Below are positions 7,351-14,346 of a DNA stretch of 19,891 nucleotides, one piece after another. Numbering within the stretch: the stretch's first letter is position 1; every line of letters starts with the position of its first letter. The DNA is from Gemmatimonadales bacterium (GTDB lineage Bacteria > Gemmatimonadota > Gemmatimonadetes > Gemmatimonadales > GWC2-71-9), in the NCBI GenBank assembly GCA_013812695.1, contig JACCSZ010000427.1, positions 1-19,891 of the forward strand. Reading direction: 5' to 3'. A program made the translations under genes and the position numbers. A model generated the notes under the pieces. The model did not search any database and had not been told where the DNA came from. It saw only the letters and a program-made list of their open reading frames with translations.

Positions 7351-10300
7351 TGGGCCTGCGGCTCGGAGAGCCGGCGAAAATAGTCCACCACCAGCCGGCG
7401 GTCCGCGGGGGAGAGCTGCTGCAGCTCTTCCCAGGTCGGCACGCGGAGCCGGTCATCGTCGCCGAGCAGCCGGGCGCGGAGTGCTGGGGGAAGCCGCACG
7501 CTACCGTCGGTGGCGGCCGTGCTCTGCCGCTCCTTGCGTTCGTCCTCGTCCTTTCCCCGCAGCGTGCGCCCGGCGTCCAGCATCCGCCGGAACAGCCGCT
7601 CCTGCCGCTCGACCGTCTGCCGGTCGAGCCGCCCGCCCTCCAGACGCTTGGCGAGATCCTTGGCCTCATCGGCCATCTCGCCGGCGCCGGGCATGTTCCC
7701 TCCGCCGCGCAACTTCTGCAGCTCTTCGGCCAGCGCCCGTTGCCTCATGCCCAGTTGCCGAAGCTGCTCCCTAACGGCGCCGTCGCCTGCCATCGGCAGC
7801 ATCCCGGCACCTTGCTGGCCGAGGCCCCCTTGCTGCTTCGCAAGCTCGGCCATGCGCTCGAGCGCCTCCGCCAGCCCCGACCCCGAGCCGGCGCCCTGCA
7901 CGTCGCCCCGCGCCCGGACCAACTGGTGGGCGGCGGCGTTGAGCGCATCCACCGCGCCGCCCGCCTGCTCCGCGCCCTCGCGCGCGTTGGGACTTGCGTT
8001 GGCGATCGCTTCCCGGGTGCGCTGCATCTGGCGCCGGGCGCCACCCAACGCCGCGCCGATCCCCGGCGGCACCAGCGCGTTCTTGCCCGACGCCTGGCGC
8101 ACCTGCTCGAGCAGCCGCTCCACGCCTTCTTCGATGGCGCCCTGCTCGGCGCGCACCTCGCCTCCGGCGTCGCCTCGCGTCTCCAGGCGCTCCTGCACCG
8201 CCAACTGGCGCTCGGCCAGCCGACTGGTCTCCGCCAGCGCCTGGTCGAGCGCCGCCACCACCTCTTGGCGCCACGCCTGCCGCATGCCCTCACGCTCCTC
8301 CTGCAGCTGGTCGCCAAGCGGCTGGAGCGACTGCTCCGCCTGCTCGCCGCTCTGCCGGGCATCCTGGCGCCGGCCCTGCTGGCTCGCGGACGCTGCCTGC
8401 TTCATCTGCTGGCCGGCCTGCTGCGCGCGCTTCCCCGCGGTGCCGAGGCGCTGCTCCCGCTGCGCGTCATCCGTCGCTTTGGCCACCCGTTCAAGGGCCG
8501 CTCCCAGTGAGTCGGCCCTGGCGGCCATCTCGCGCTCGGCCTGCGCCGCTCGCGCGCTGTCGGCGGCGGCAACCTGGTCGTTCCACTCGCGCTGCTCCTG
8601 CGCGAGCTCCCTCGCTTCGTTGCTCAGCGCGGTGAGCTCGCCTTCGAGGGCAGCGCGCTCGAACAGCTCCCGGCTTCGCTCCAGCGCCTCGCGAGTCTCT
8701 CGCTGAGCCTCGGCCAAACGCTCCAGCGCCTCCTTCGTCCGCTCGGCATCGAGCTCCTTGAGCGCTTGTTGCAGTTCTCGCAGCCGCTCGCGCAGCTCGG
8801 GGGAGAGCGCCCGATCGAGCTGTTCGCGGATTTCGGCCAGCTCGCGCTGCCACGCGGTGTCGCCCAGACCGGCCGCCTCCGCGCTCTTCCGCAACGCCTC
8901 GAGCGACTCCTGCAACGCCTCCGCGTGACGCATCAGCTCCTGCTGGGACCGGGCGATGCCTTCGGCCTTCTTCGCCTCGTCGAATGTGAGCGACTCGCCG
9001 CGCTTCTCGCCTCGGCTCTCGGCGCCTCGAGACCGCTCCCGCGCCAGATCCTCGGTCTGCCGCTCGACCAGCTTGCTCGCCACCGCCACCGAGTCGAGAC
9101 CGCCGGACAGGGCCTCCGAGGCCTCGCGCTGCGCCGCACGAACCTCGCTCATCGTGGGCAGCCGGAGCACGTACTCTCTCGACCTGCCCACCTGTCGCCG
9201 CGGCCTGTTGTCCGCCGCGACGGCCCGGTAGCGGAGGGTGTCGCCCGGGAGCAGGCCGCGCCGGGTCAGGTCGAGCGTATGGGTGAGGATGGCGCGGTCG
9301 GGCGCGCCGGCGGGCAAGGTGACCGGCTCGCGCCGCATTGAATCCACCAGGCCCAGCCGGCTGATACGGCGGCTCTCGACGACGACGCCGGAGATACCGT
9401 GATCGTCGCGCACGTCTACGACGAGTGGAAGCTGCATGCTGAGCGGCGCGATCGTGTCGGCGCCCGGCACGGGGACGTCCACCCGGGGCGCGCTGTCGGC
9501 CACGAGCTGGATCGGCAGGCGCACGGTGTCCGAGGTCAACGGCGCGCCGCCCGCCGTCGTCAGCGCGAGACGGTACTGTCCCGACCCGGCCGGTACGAAA
9601 CTGCCCGTAAACCGGCCGCCACTCACCGCCAGCGCCGTGCGGCGCTCGCCGGCCGACCAGGCGGCGCTGGCGAGCGGCGCGGTGGCTTCGCCGCGCGTCT
9701 CGAGCCGCGTGCCGGCCGGAAGCAGCAGCGTGTCGCCACTCGTAGGCATCGGCTCGGACTCGAGGCCGAGGTACTGGGGATAGTGGGCGGTGACGGTCAA
9801 CGTACCGAGGAACACCGGGAGGCGGACGCGGATGCTGACCGTGTCCGACGCGCGGCTCCCGCCGGTGAGGCGTGCGAACATGTCGCTCTGGAGCGCGCCG
9901 GTGCTCACCGTGGCGCGGCCGAGCCCGTCGAGCCGGACGGCGCGCGGCCGCCAGCCTTCCCCGGGTGCACGGAGCCAAAGTGTCGCCGTGCGCCGGCCGA
10001 ATGCCTCGAGCTCCAACGCGGTCGAATCGCCACGGTCCACAACCTCACGGACGGCGTGGAGGCGCACCGGCGCCACCGTGGCCTCCCAAGCTCGGCGCGG
10101 GTGCCAGAGCGCCGCAGCCGGGCCGTCGAGCGGCCCAGCCGTGCCGAACGCGGCGAGCCCGAGCGTCAGCAGGCCCAACCCCGATCGGCCCAGGACGCGA
10201 GTCGTCCGCGCGAGCGGCTCGGCGGCCGCGCCACCGCGGCGGGATAAGTCGTCGGCCTGGACCTGGTCGGCGTGCGCCAATAGCGCCTCGCTGGTCCCGG

Positions 10301-10625
10301 CTGCCGGCCGCTCGAGCAGGGCGGTGAGCGCGCCGCGACGCCACGCGCCGGTTGCTTCGAGCCGGCCGGCGACGCTGCCCGCCGACAGCCGCCCGTCGCC
10401 CCGCCACGCCAGGAAGGCCGTGCCCGCGAGTGCTGCGAGCGCCGCCGCCCACGCCGCCAGCACCCATGCCGGTGCTTCCAGCCATCCGAGTCGCACCATC
10501 CACGCGGCGATCCCGAGGAGCAGCGCGCCCGCTCCGACGGCCACGCCGGTCCAACCGAGCGTAGAACGCGCACGGAGCGGGCGGGCCAAGCGCCGGAGGG
10601 CCAGATGGGTGGCCGACGCGGTCAC
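7347..10625 (-). CDS. DUF4175-like membrane-anchored coiled-coil protein
   Basis: A large protein of 1092 residues. Three hydrophobic segments sit near the N-terminus (about 22-44, 52-74 and 145-162). Residues about 180-490 are a beta-rich, probably extracytoplasmic part with Ig-like strands (DTVSIRVRLPVFLGTLTVTAHYP, and LPLVVDVRDDHGISGVVVESR, which resembles the DUF4175 'DDyGi' segment). From about residue 492 to the C-terminus it is highly charged, Gln/Glu/Arg/Ala-rich and coiled-coil-like. The layout matches DUF4175 family proteins of Alphaproteobacteria, Bacteroidetes and Gemmatimonadota, whose function is not established. The GTG start at 10625 forms a GTGA overlap with the DUF4159 gene. 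Transcription into the TPR gene is coupled by another GTGA. The coiled coil may bind a peripheral partner such as the neighbouring TPR protein (inference). It could also be described as a MoxR/vWA-system-associated protein, but no MoxR or vWA gene lies inside this window. Confidence 0.85.
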   Translation of the reverse strand: MTASATHLALRRLARPLRARSTLGWTGVAVGAGALLLGIAAWMVRLGWLEAPAWVLAAWAAALAALAGTAFLAWRGDGRLSAGSVAGRLEATGAWRRGALTALLERPAAGTSEALLAHADQVQADDLSRRGGAAAEPLARTTRVLGRSGLGLLTLGLAAFGTAGPLDGPAAALWHPRRAWEATVAPVRLHAVREVVDRGDSTALELEAFGRRTATLWLRAPGEGWRPRAVRLDGLGRATVSTGALQSDMFARLTGGSRASDTVSIRVRLPVFLGTLTVTAHYPQYLGLESEPMPTSGDTLLLPAGTRLETRGEATAPLASAAWSAGERRTALAVSGGRFTGSFVPAGSGQYRLALTTAGGAPLTSDTVRLPIQLVADSAPRVDVPVPGADTIAPLSMQLPLVVDVRDDHGISGVVVESRRISRLGLVDSMRREPVTLPAGAPDRAILTHTLDLTRRGLLPGDTLRYRAVAADNRPRRQVGRSREYVLRLPTMSEVRAAQREASEALSGGLDSVAVASKLVERQTEDLARERSRGAESRGEKRGESLTFDEAKKAEGIARSQQELMRHAEALQESLEALRKSAEAAGLGDTAWQRELAEIREQLDRALSPELRERLRELQQALKELDAERTKEALERLAEAQRETREALERSRELFERAALEGELTALSNEARELAQEQREWNDQVAAADSARAAQAEREMAARADSLGAALERVAKATDDAQREQRLGTAGKRAQQAGQQMKQAASASQQGRRQDARQSGEQAEQSLQPLGDQLQEEREGMRQAWRQEVVAALDQALAETSRLAERQLAVQERLETRGDAGGEVRAEQGAIEEGVERLLEQVRQASGKNALVPPGIGAALGGARRQMQRTREAIANASPNAREGAEQAGGAVDALNAAAHQLVRARGDVQGAGSGSGLAEALERMAELAKQQGGLGQQGAGMLPMAGDGAVREQLRQLGMRQRALAEELQKLRGGGNMPGAGEMADEAKDLAKRLEGGRLDRQTVERQERLFRRMLDAGRTLRGKDEDERKERQSTAATDGSVRLPPALRARLLGDDDRLRVPTWEELQQLSPADRRLVVDYFRRLSEPQAQ

Positions 10626-11293
10626 CCGCCGAACCCGACGGCGTATGTGAACAGGTTCACGCCCATCCGAAGCGCGGCCTCGCGTTTCTCGGGAGGATCG
10701 CGATGCACCTCGAAATCCTCCCACCCGTCCCCGAGATCGGTCTGATAGGAGTAGTAGACCGCCAGGCGGCCGTCGAGAATGAGGCCGAACCCCTGGGCCG
10801 GCTTTCCATCGTGCTCGTGAATCTTGGGAATGCCTTTGGGAAAGTCGTACACGAGATGGTACACCGGGTGATCGAGCGGCACCTCGACCAGCGGCAGGTC
10901 CGGAAAGATTCGTCCCAGCTCGCGGCGAATCGACGCGTCCATGCCGTAATTGTCGTCGGCGTGGAGAAATCCTCCCTGCAGCAGATAGCGACGGAGCGTC
11001 GTCAGGTCGCGATCGCTCCATCGGACGTTGCCGTGCCCCGTCATGTAGATGTAGGGCACGTTCCACAGCTCGTCTTCCGCCAGCGTGACCACCTGCTCCT
11101 CGACCGCGACCCGGAGGGCCGTGCGGTCGCGGATGGCCGCGAGCAGGTTCGGCAGGCTCGAGGGGTTAGCGTACCAGTCGCCCCCGCCCTCGTAGTGCAG
11201 CCGGCCGATCGTCAGCACCGGCCCCGGGGCGCGCGGAGCGGCGCCGGTGAGCACGGCGAAGGCGATCGCCAGCGGAAGCAGACGACGGTTCAT
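10622..11293 (-). CDS. DUF4159 domain protein, exported
   Basis: A 223-residue protein with a short signal peptide (MNRRLLPLAIAFAVLTGAAPRA) and a single DUF4159 domain. Recognisable segments are RLHYEGGGDWYANPSSLPNLL (with RLHYEGGGDW at 31-40), VPYIYMTGHG (79-88), LLQGGFLHADDNYG (104-117), DHPVYHLVYDFPKGIP (141-156), and DLGDGWED followed by MGVNLFTYAVGF near the end. DUF4159 has an amidotransferase/flavodoxin-like alpha/beta fold and commonly sits beside MoxR, DUF58, BatA-like and DUF4175 genes. Its biochemical activity is unknown. The start ATG at 11293 overlaps the rsmI stop (ATGA) and has GGAG about 8 nt upstream. The next gene begins inside its stop codon (GTGA). It and the 'AsnB-like' protein may be two exported proteins of related fold in one unit (inference). 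Confidence 0.88.
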   Translation of the reverse strand: MNRRLLPLAIAFAVLTGAAPRAPGPVLTIGRLHYEGGGDWYANPSSLPNLLAAIRDRTALRVAVEEQVVTLAEDELWNVPYIYMTGHGNVRWSDRDLTTLRRYLLQGGFLHADDNYGMDASIRRELGRIFPDLPLVEVPLDHPVYHLVYDFPKGIPKIHEHDGKPAQGFGLILDGRLAVYYSYQTDLGDGWEDFEVHRDPPEKREAALRMGVNLFTYAVGFGG

Positions 11294-12126
11294 GAGGGCA
11301 GCTCCATCACCAGCCGATAGGCGTCGTTCCGGGACAGGCCGAGGGTGTCGCTGAGCCGGCGGACGACCTCGCGACGGCTGAGCCCCTCGCCCAGGAGCAA
11401 GGTCGCCTGTTCCACCGCGTCCACGCCTCGATCCGGCGGCTCGGCTGGCCTGCCAGTTCCCTCGAGGACGATGGTCAGCTCTCCGCGCGGGGGGTGCTCC
11501 GTAAAATAGCCCGCGAGCTCGTCCAGTGTCCCGGAGCGCAGCTCCTCGTGCAGCTTGGTCAGCTCCCGGGCGACGAGTGCCCGACGCGCGCCGTGCGCCG
11601 CGCGGGCAAGGTCTTCCAGCAGGTCGGTCAGCCGGGGTGGCGCCTCGAAGAGCACGACGCTCCACTCCTCCGCGGCCGCACGCGCCAGCAACCGCGCTCG
11701 TTCCCGTCCCTTCCGCGGGATGAACCCGAGGAACACGTACCGGTCGCCCGTAAAGCCGGCCGCGGACAGCGCGGTGGCCACGGCGGACGGTCCGGGAATG
11801 GGTACGACCGTCACGCCGCCGGCTCGTGCCGCCGCGACCAGTTCGCTGCCGGGGTCGCTGATGGCCGGCGTGCCCGCATCCGACACCAGCGCCACGTCCC
11901 GCCCGCCCTGCAGAATATCCAGCAGGGTTTCGAGCCGGCGTTCCTGGGAATGCGCGTGGTAGCTCAGCAGTTGCGGTGCGGCGCCCAGATGGGTCATCAA
12001 GCCTCGCGTGCGACGGGTGTCCTCCGCCGCCACCACCGGCACGGTCCGGAGCACCTCGATGGCGCGGGCGGAGAGGTCGCCGAGGTTACCGAGGGGCGTC
12101 GCAACGACGTACAGTGTGCCGGGCAT
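11290..12126 (-). CDS. rsmI: 16S rRNA (cytidine(1402)-2'-O)-methyltransferase
   Basis: A 278-residue member of the tetrapyrrole (corrin/porphyrin) methylase fold, close to normal RsmI length. It 2'-O-methylates C1402 in the decoding centre of 16S rRNA using SAM. Signatures are GTLYVVATPLGNLGDLSARA at the N-terminus, AAEDTRRTRGLMTHLG, LVSDAGTPAISDPG and PIPGPSAVATALSAAGF, with the typical C-terminal helix-turn-helix (GEGLSRREVVRRL, then LSRNDAYRLVMEL). The start at 12126 is fixed by the family N-terminus. There is no Shine-Dalgarno sequence before it. A weak -10-like TACTTT lies about 8 nt upstream of the ATG, so a leaderless or nearly leaderless transcript is possible (weak inference). It is the first gene of the eight-gene overlap chain; trxA lies 138 bp upstream on the same strand. 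Confidence 0.95.
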   Translation of the reverse strand: MPGTLYVVATPLGNLGDLSARAIEVLRTVPVVAAEDTRRTRGLMTHLGAAPQLLSYHAHSQERRLETLLDILQGGRDVALVSDAGTPAISDPGSELVAAARAGGVTVVPIPGPSAVATALSAAGFTGDRYVFLGFIPRKGRERARLLARAAAEEWSVVLFEAPPRLTDLLEDLARAAHGARRALVARELTKLHEELRSGTLDELAGYFTEHPPRGELTIVLEGTGRPAEPPDRGVDAVEQATLLLGEGLSRREVVRRLSDTLGLSRNDAYRLVMELPS

Positions 12127-12194
12127 GCGAGGAAAGTAGAGCGACTGGAGGGGGTGGAGAAGGCAGTCAGGAAGCCGCCGGGCACGCGAATGGG

Positions 12195-12214
12195 CGGGCG
12201 CGGCCGGGCGCCCG
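12195..12214. terminator. GC-only hairpin downstream of trxA (possible weak terminator or attenuator)
   Basis: A perfect 7-bp inverted repeat, CGGGCGC and GCGCCCG, separated by a 6-base GGCCGG. It lies in the 138-bp gap between trxA and rsmI. No U-tract follows on either strand, so it is not a classical intrinsic terminator. It may lower read-through from trxA into rsmI or protect the trxA 3' end. In DNA this GC-rich, such repeats also arise by chance. Confidence 0.3.
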
Positions 12215-12264
12215 ATCTGCGCCCTGACCGCCCCGCCCGAGCCCAACCGAGCGCGATTACGACT

Positions 12265-12603
12265 TTACCCCAGATGCTGCTTGATCTTCCCTTCGAGCGT
12301 CGCCTTGGGCACGGCCCCGATGACGGTGTCGACGTGCTGGCCGTTCTTGAAGAACAGGATGCTCGGAATCGAGCGCACGTTGAACCGCATGGCGGTGCGC
12401 TGGTTGGAGTCGACGTCGACCTTGGCCACCTTGGCCTTCCCGGCATACTCACCGGCGAGCTGTTCGAGGATGGGCGCCACGATCTGGCACGGGCCGCACC
12501 ACGTCGCCCAGAAGTCGACGAGGACGAGGCCGTTGGCCTGCTCGATCTCCCCGGCGAACGAGGCGTCGGTGACGTGGACAGTCTGGGCATTCGTCGTGGC
12601 CAT
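12265..12603 (-). CDS. trxA: Thioredoxin
   Basis: A full-length cytoplasmic thioredoxin of 112 residues that reduces protein disulfides through its active site. The site FWATWCGPCQ is intact (C36, C39), the buried Asp30 is present (LVLVDFW), and the cis-Pro loop is RSIPS (Pro80) ahead of the ILFFKNGQ strand. There is no signal peptide. The ATG at 12603 is preceded by AGGAG with a 9-nt spacer. The frame is open further upstream, but that extension overlaps the divergent epimerase gene and is not needed. The only 34 bp to the divergent start codon leave no room for a separate promoter, so the trxA promoter probably lies inside the 5' end of the epimerase gene. Confidence 0.96.
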   Translation of the reverse strand: MATTNAQTVHVTDASFAGEIEQANGLVLVDFWATWCGPCQIVAPILEQLAGEYAGKAKVAKVDVDSNQRTAMRFNVRSIPSILFFKNGQHVDTVIGAVPKATLEGKIKQHLG

Positions 12604-12612
12604 GATGTTATT

Positions 12613-12617
12613 CTCCT
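12613..12617 (-). promoter_or_regulatory. Ribosome binding site of trxA
   Basis: The minus strand reads AGGAG, 9 nt before the trxA ATG at 12603. Only 7 bp separate it from the opposite-strand ribosome binding site of the epimerase gene. Confidence 0.75.
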
Positions 12618-12624
12618 GTGATTG

Positions 12625-12631
12625 AAGGAGG
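12625..12631 (+). promoter_or_regulatory. Ribosome binding site deciding the TTG start of the epimerase gene
   Basis: AAGGAGG lies 6 nt before the TTG at 12638. This is a near-perfect anti-16S match at ideal spacing. A stop codon in the same frame lies just upstream (12623-12625), so no earlier start is possible. Confidence 0.8.
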
Positions 12632-12637
12632 GATCGC

Positions 12638-13033
12638 TTGGCGGATCGCCCCCGCATCGCGCATGTTGGGATCGCCGTGCCCGACATCGACGCCGCACTC
12701 GCCTTTTATCGCGACGTCCTCGGGCTGTCGCCGGGTCCGCCCGAACAGGCCGACGGCGCGATCATCGTGTCGTTGCCCTTCGGCGATTCCGAGGTCGAGC
12801 TGCTTGCGCCGCTCGCGCCCGACGGACCGATCGCCAGGTTCCTCGAGCGCCGAGGTCCCGGCATCCATCACCTGTGCTATCGCGTGCCGGATCTCGATGC
12901 CGCCCTCGCCACCTGCCGCGCGGCCGGTTATCGCCTCGTGGACGAGGTGCCGCGCGCGGGGGCCGGCGGACGCCGCATCGCCTTCATCCATCCGAAGGCG
13001 ACGGCGGGCATTCTGCTCGAACTCACTGAGTAA
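12638..13033 (+). CDS. mce: Methylmalonyl-CoA epimerase (VOC family)
   Basis: A 131-residue glyoxalase/VOC-fold protein. It interconverts (S)- and (R)-methylmalonyl-CoA in the propionate-to-succinate pathway. The N-terminal repeat reads RIAHVGIAVPDIDAALAFY and the C-terminal repeat GIHHLCYRVPDLDAAL. Probable metal ligands are H9, H77 or H78, and E128 in ILLELTE. FLERRGPGIHHLC and FIHPKATAGILLEL are characteristic of this epimerase rather than of glyoxalase I. The start is TTG. No methylmalonyl-CoA mutase or propionyl-CoA carboxylase gene lies in the window, so the gene stands alone. It converges with the lipoprotein gene, with 37 bp between the stops. Confidence 0.88.
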   Translation: MADRPRIAHVGIAVPDIDAALAFYRDVLGLSPGPPEQADGAIIVSLPFGDSEVELLAPLAPDGPIARFLERRGPGIHHLCYRVPDLDAALATCRAAGYRLVDEVPRAGAGGRRIAFIHPKATAGILLELTE

Positions 13034-13070
13034 CATAACAGGGACGGTGGGGCCGAAGGTTCCCGATGGA

Positions 13071-13550
13071 CTACGGAGCGGTGGGGGCGGTGGCGTCCTG
13101 CGCCGAGGGGTTGCACGGGCGGGCGGGGTTGCCGGCGGCCGTAAGGTCGATCTGGTTGACGATCCAGCCGCCGTCGCCCAGTTGGATGGCCGAGAACGGC
13201 ACGGTCCAGGTGCACGCCTGACGGCGGAGCTGCACCTGCACCGCGTGACGGGCGGGCGATCCATCGGGCTGGTCGGACACGATGCGCGAGTCGTCGTGCA
13301 CGAGGTAGCTCTGCATGACCGCGATGCGCCGCTCGTAGTCGTCCGGCTGCCTGGTGCGCGCGGCGGGACCGGCCGGCGTGCCCCAGAGCGAAGCCATCGC
13401 GGCCAGATTGCTGTCGGCCACGGCCCGCATGAAGCCCTGGACCGCTGCCGCGGCGGTATTGGAAGGCTGCACTTGGCCCGGAGCGCTCCCACTGCCACCG
13501 CTGCACGCGGCCAGGAGCGCGGCCGCCGCCATCCACCGTGCGTTGATCAC
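13071..13550 (-). CDS. Small putative lipoprotein, NTF2-like
   Basis: A 159-residue protein with a short type II signal, VINARWMAAAALLAAC (Val1 is the GTG initiator). The lipobox LLAAC places lipidated Cys16 before a Ser/Gly-rich tether. The mature part (about 33-137) reads like a small alpha+beta NTF2/SnoaL-type domain: a first helix (AVQGFMRAVADSNLAAMASLW), then strands (HAVQVQLRR, TWTVPFSAIQ, GGWIVNQID). Two further cysteines, C113 and C146, could pair. The start is probably the GTG at 13550, which has GGGAG 4 nt upstream; the ATG at 13532 is the alternative and would leave a very short signal without its Arg. Function is unknown. It is not part of either operon and is divergent from pdxJ. 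Confidence 0.7.
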   Translation of the reverse strand: MINARWMAAAALLAACSGGSGSAPGQVQPSNTAAAAVQGFMRAVADSNLAAMASLWGTPAGPAARTRQPDDYERRIAVMQSYLVHDDSRIVSDQPDGSPARHAVQVQLRRQACTWTVPFSAIQLGDGGWIVNQIDLTAAGNPARPCNPSAQDATAPTAP

Positions 13551-13609
13551 GAGTCTCCCGTTGTGCGAGTGTTGGCGTGCGAAGTTAACCGGCCGCGGAG
13601 CCCCGAGCA
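13551..13609. promoter_or_regulatory. Divergent intergenic region between the lipoprotein gene and pdxJ
   Basis: This 59-bp gap must hold the start regions of both genes. It contains an AT-rich island, GTTAAC (13584-13589), which is self-complementary and unusual in this GC-rich DNA. It could serve as part of a -10 element in either direction. GGAG at 13597-13600 is the likely pdxJ Shine-Dalgarno site (9-nt spacer). No clear -35 box was found. Confidence 0.3.
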
Positions 13610-14332
13610 ATGACGCCGCAACGCCTGTACATCAACATCGATCACGTGGCCACCGTGCGGCAGGCCCGCCGCACGGACGAGCCCGATCCGCTCGAGGCGG
13701 CGCGCATCGCGGAGGCCGCGGGCGCCGACGGCATCACCGTGCACTTGCGCGAGGATCGCCGGCACATCCAGGATCACGACGTCGAGCGCCTCGCGCCCGC
13801 GGTGCGGGTGCTCAACCTTGAGCTGGCCACCAGCCACGACATCCTGGCCATCGCCTGCCGCCTGCGCCCCTACCAGTCGACGATCGTCCCCGAGCGGCGG
13901 GAGGAAGTGACGACCGAGGGAGGCCTCGATCTCACCCGGCCCAACTCGCGCCTCCGAGATACCATCCGCCGGCTCGAGGAAACGGGGACGCGCGTGAGCC
14001 TGTTCATCGATCCCGAGCCCGCGGCGCTCGATGCCGCGAAGGACCTCGGGGTGCCGGCCGTGGAGCTCCACACCGGCCGCTACGCGCAGACCTGGCGACA
14101 GCACGACGATGCGCTCGACGAGCTTCGCCGCGCGGCGCGTCACGCCGCCGACATGGGGCTTGCCGTCCACGCGGGCCACGGCCTCACCTATCAGAACGTG
14201 GCGCCCGTAGCGGCCATCCCGGAACTCGAGGAGCTGAACATCGGTCACAGCGTCGTGAGCCGCGCCGTGATGGCGGGCATGCGCGCCGCGGTCCGCGACA
14301 TGGTCCACTTGGTGCGGGACGCAAGGCGCTGA
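13610..14332 (+). CDS. pdxJ: Pyridoxine 5'-phosphate synthase
   Basis: A 240-residue TIM-barrel enzyme of normal length. It condenses 1-deoxyxylulose 5-phosphate with 3-amino-2-oxopropyl phosphate in the DXP-dependent vitamin B6 pathway. Family segments are LYINIDHVATVRQARRTDEPDP at the N-terminus (starting at residue 6), ADGITVHLREDRRHIQDHDV, LNLELATS, LVPERREE-like IVPERREEVTTEGGLD, and GLAVHAGHGLTYQNV. Catalytic residues correspond to H45, E71 and H190. The ATG at 13610 begins exactly where the family does. It heads the plus-strand cluster, with only 14 bp to the next gene. Since DXP also feeds the MEP pathway, the nearby ispE shares its precursor supply. Confidence 0.97.
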   Translation: MTPQRLYINIDHVATVRQARRTDEPDPLEAARIAEAAGADGITVHLREDRRHIQDHDVERLAPAVRVLNLELATSHDILAIACRLRPYQSTIVPERREEVTTEGGLDLTRPNSRLRDTIRRLEETGTRVSLFIDPEPAALDAAKDLGVPAVELHTGRYAQTWRQHDDALDELRRAARHAADMGLAVHAGHGLTYQNVAPVAAIPELEELNIGHSVVSRAVMAGMRAAVRDMVHLVRDARR

Positions 14333-14346
14333 TAGCTTAGGAGCCC

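Larger units (their letters stand above)
12604..12637. promoter_or_regulatory. 34-bp divergent gap between trxA and the epimerase gene
   Basis: The whole gap is taken up by two back-to-back Shine-Dalgarno sites: AGGAG for trxA on the minus strand and AAGGAGG for the epimerase gene on the plus strand. There is no space for a -35/-10 pair in either direction. Each promoter must therefore lie within the neighbouring coding sequence, and the two 5' ends would overlap as antisense RNA. I saw no convincing promoter hexamers in the flanking coding regions. Confidence 0.5.

Noticed and set aside
5560..8510. Overlapping long plus-strand frames opposite the TPR and DUF4175 genes
   Set aside because: Low-complexity Arg/Ala/Pro translations with no motifs. 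The opposite strand carries a signal peptide, repeats and a family match.
10626..11066. Upstream extension of the DUF4175 frame into the DUF4159 gene
   Set aside because: The extension is a shadow of the DUF4159 gene. The GTGA overlap at 10622-10625 gives a normal N-terminus with a first membrane segment.
13034..13070. A bidirectional terminator between the convergent epimerase and lipoprotein genes
   Set aside because: The only hairpin I can draw has 3-4 good pairs plus a mismatch, and there is no T-run on either strand.
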